The notes under the pieces: generated by a model
Seen by the model: the letters and a program-made list of their open reading frames with translations, nothing else
Told to the model about the DNA's origin: nothing
The model's database searches: none
NCBI GenBank assembly: GCA_946481225.1
Contig: CAMLNJ010000157.1
Coordinates: forward strand, 1-7,073
Reading direction: 5' to 3'
From: an uncultured Verrucomicrobiota bacterium
GTDB taxonomy: Bacteria > Verrucomicrobiota > Verrucomicrobiae > Opitutales > Opitutaceae
DNA: 7,073 nt
Part shown: positions 6,121 to 7,073 of the stretch, piece by piece
Position numbering within the stretch: position 1 is the first letter of the stretch
How the letters are laid out: each line of letters starts with the position of its first letter
Made by a program: the position numbers and the translations under genes

Positions 6121-7073
6121 ATGCCAAAGCCTGCCCTGCTCGTCTCCCTCGTGTTGCTGTTGACGCCCGTCGCGGGCCTCTTCGGCGCCGAGGCCGCCCC
6201 CGCCCCCTCGTTCGCCGCCTCCTATCTCGATCCGGCCCAGCCGATCGACCGCCGCGTCGCCGATCTGATCTCCCGCCTCACCCTCGAGCAGAAGGCCGCC
6301 CTGCTTAACCACAAGGGCTCCACCGTCACGGTCGGCGACCGTCCCATCCGCTCCGACCAGTGGAACCAGTGCCTCAACGGCGTGAAGTGGGACCGGCCCA
6401 CGACCCTGTTCCCGACCTGCATCGCGATGGCCGCGACCTGGAACACCGACCTGGTGCAAAACCAGATCGCTCAGGTGCTCTCCGACGAGGCGCGCGCGAT
6501 CTACAACGGTTGGCACCTCGACCCGAAGGCCAAGGGCGAGCACAAGGGCCTCATCTACCGCGCCCCGGTGATCAACATCGAGCGCAACCCCTACTGGGGT
6601 CGCAACCACGAGGCCTGGGGCGAGGACCCCTTTCTCACCGGTCGCATGGCCGTCGCCTATGTGCGCGGCCTCCAGGGCGACAACCCCGAGCGCCTCAAGC
6701 TCGCCGCGACTCTCAAGCATTATGCGGTCAACAACGTCGAGGCCGACCGCACGAAACTCGATGCGACCGTGTCCGAGCGCATGCTGCGCGAGTATTGGCT
6801 GCCTCACTTCCGCGACGCCGTCGTCGAGGGCAAGGCGCAGTCGCTCATGGCCAGCTACAACGCGATCAACGGCACGCCCAACAACATCAACCACTGGCTG
6901 CTCACCGACCTGCTCAAGCACGAGTGGAAGCACCCGGGCTTCGTCGTCTCCGATCTCGGCGGCGTGAAGACCATGGTCGAGGGCCACGAGCAGGGCAAAA
7001 TGACCTACGTCGACGCCGTCGCGAAGTCGCTCATGGCCGGCTGCGATTTCTCCGACAAGGAGTTCGAGCAACA
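6121..7073 (+). CDS. Secreted glycoside hydrolase family 3 (N-terminal part, truncated by the window end)
   Basis: An uninterrupted frame of 317 codons runs off the right edge; family members usually have about 700-870 residues. Residues 1-25 look like a signal peptide: K3, a hydrophobic core (ALLVSLVLLL) and a likely signal peptidase I site at A23-E24-A25, so the enzyme acts in the periplasm or outside. The GH3 TIM-barrel domain follows: IDRRVADLISRLTLEQK (42-58), WNQCLNGV (81-88), TTLFPTCIAMAATWN (94-108), NIERNPYWGRNHEAWGEDP (152-170), LKHYAVNN (198-205), ASYNAINGTP (244-253) and the nucleophile aspartate D278 in GFVVSDLGG. The acid/base residue lies in the missing C-terminal part. This pattern is closer to the beta-xylosidase/alpha-arabinofuranosidase/beta-glucosidase branch than to NagZ. 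Where xylosidases usually read EALHG it has QCLNG. It likely releases a monosaccharide that feeds the upstream pathway. GH3 family is secure; specificity cannot be told. No close Shine-Dalgarno. Confidence 0.9.
   Translation, partial: MPKPALLVSLVLLLTPVAGLFGAEAAPAPSFAASYLDPAQPIDRRVADLISRLTLEQKAALLNHKGSTVTVGDRPIRSDQWNQCLNGVKWDRPTTLFPTCIAMAATWNTDLVQNQIAQVLSDEARAIYNGWHLDPKAKGEHKGLIYRAPVINIERNPYWGRNHEAWGEDPFLTGRMAVAYVRGLQGDNPERLKLAATLKHYAVNNVEADRTKLDATVSERMLREYWLPHFRDAVVEGKAQSLMASYNAINGTPNNINHWLLTDLLKHEWKHPGFVVSDLGGVKTMVEGHEQGKMTYVDAVAKSLMAGCDFSDKEFEQ

Noticed and set aside
5887..7071. Reverse-strand open frame of 394 codons
   Set aside because: It is antisense to the GH3 gene, which has a signal peptide and clear catalytic motifs; the reverse translation is low in recognisable motifs and reads across the intergenic leader.
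1..7073. Mobile elements, RNA genes, CRISPR arrays or a defence system
   Set aside because: Coding genes with recognised metabolic families cover nearly the whole window. I saw no transposase, integrase, long repeats, tRNA-like cloverleaf or repeat-spacer pattern.

Overview
The window is a GC-rich, tightly packed, all-forward-strand catabolic gene cluster from a bacterium. Five complete genes, the last few codons of an upstream gene and the first ~317 codons of a secreted glycoside hydrolase fill almost all of it; the longest stretch without a gene is 64 bases. The GC-heavy codon use, general absence of Shine-Dalgarno motifs and gene content (a GH3 of the 'NPYWGRN/WNQCL' type beside sugar-acid genes) remind me of Opitutaceae-type Verrucomicrobiota. 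That placement is an inference from memory of related proteins and was not tested.

Layout: (i) 1-39, C-terminal 12 codons of an unidentified upstream gene, ending in an ATGA overlap with the next start. (ii) 36-1370, MFS transporter of the anion:cation symporter (hexuronate/galactonate/glucarate) type. (iii) 1370-2548, enolase-superfamily (mandelate racemase/MLE) sugar-acid dehydratase, closest in layout to L-rhamnonate dehydratase. (iv) 2560-3561, AraD1/GguC-type protein of the fumarylacetoacetate hydrolase (FAH) fold. (v) 3558-4460, beta-hydroxyacid dehydrogenase (3-hydroxyisobutyrate/tartronate-semialdehyde reductase family). (vi) 4470-6056, aldehyde dehydrogenase resembling alpha-ketoglutaric semialdehyde (2,5-dioxovalerate) dehydrogenase. 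(vii) 6121 to the window end, glycoside hydrolase family 3 with a signal peptide, truncated by the window edge.

How they may work together: the transporter would import an aldonic or uronic acid. The enolase-superfamily enzyme would dehydrate it to a 2-keto-3-deoxy acid, the FAH-fold protein would dehydrate that again to alpha-ketoglutaric semialdehyde, and the aldehyde dehydrogenase would oxidise this to alpha-ketoglutarate. Enolase-type dehydratase, FAH-type dehydratase and semialdehyde dehydrogenase is the enzyme set known for the Sulfolobus D-arabinose pathway; it is functionally equivalent to the Weimberg pathway but uses an enolase-type rather than an IlvD/EDD-type first dehydratase. 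The beta-hydroxyacid dehydrogenase is not needed for that route and is the puzzle of the cluster; it may signal a branch (for example glycolaldehyde/tartronate-type chemistry) or a different pathway. The GH3 could release the sugar outside the cytoplasm. The exact substrate cannot be fixed from sequence alone. I see no mobile element, RNA gene, CRISPR array or clearly novel system here; the interest is metabolic.
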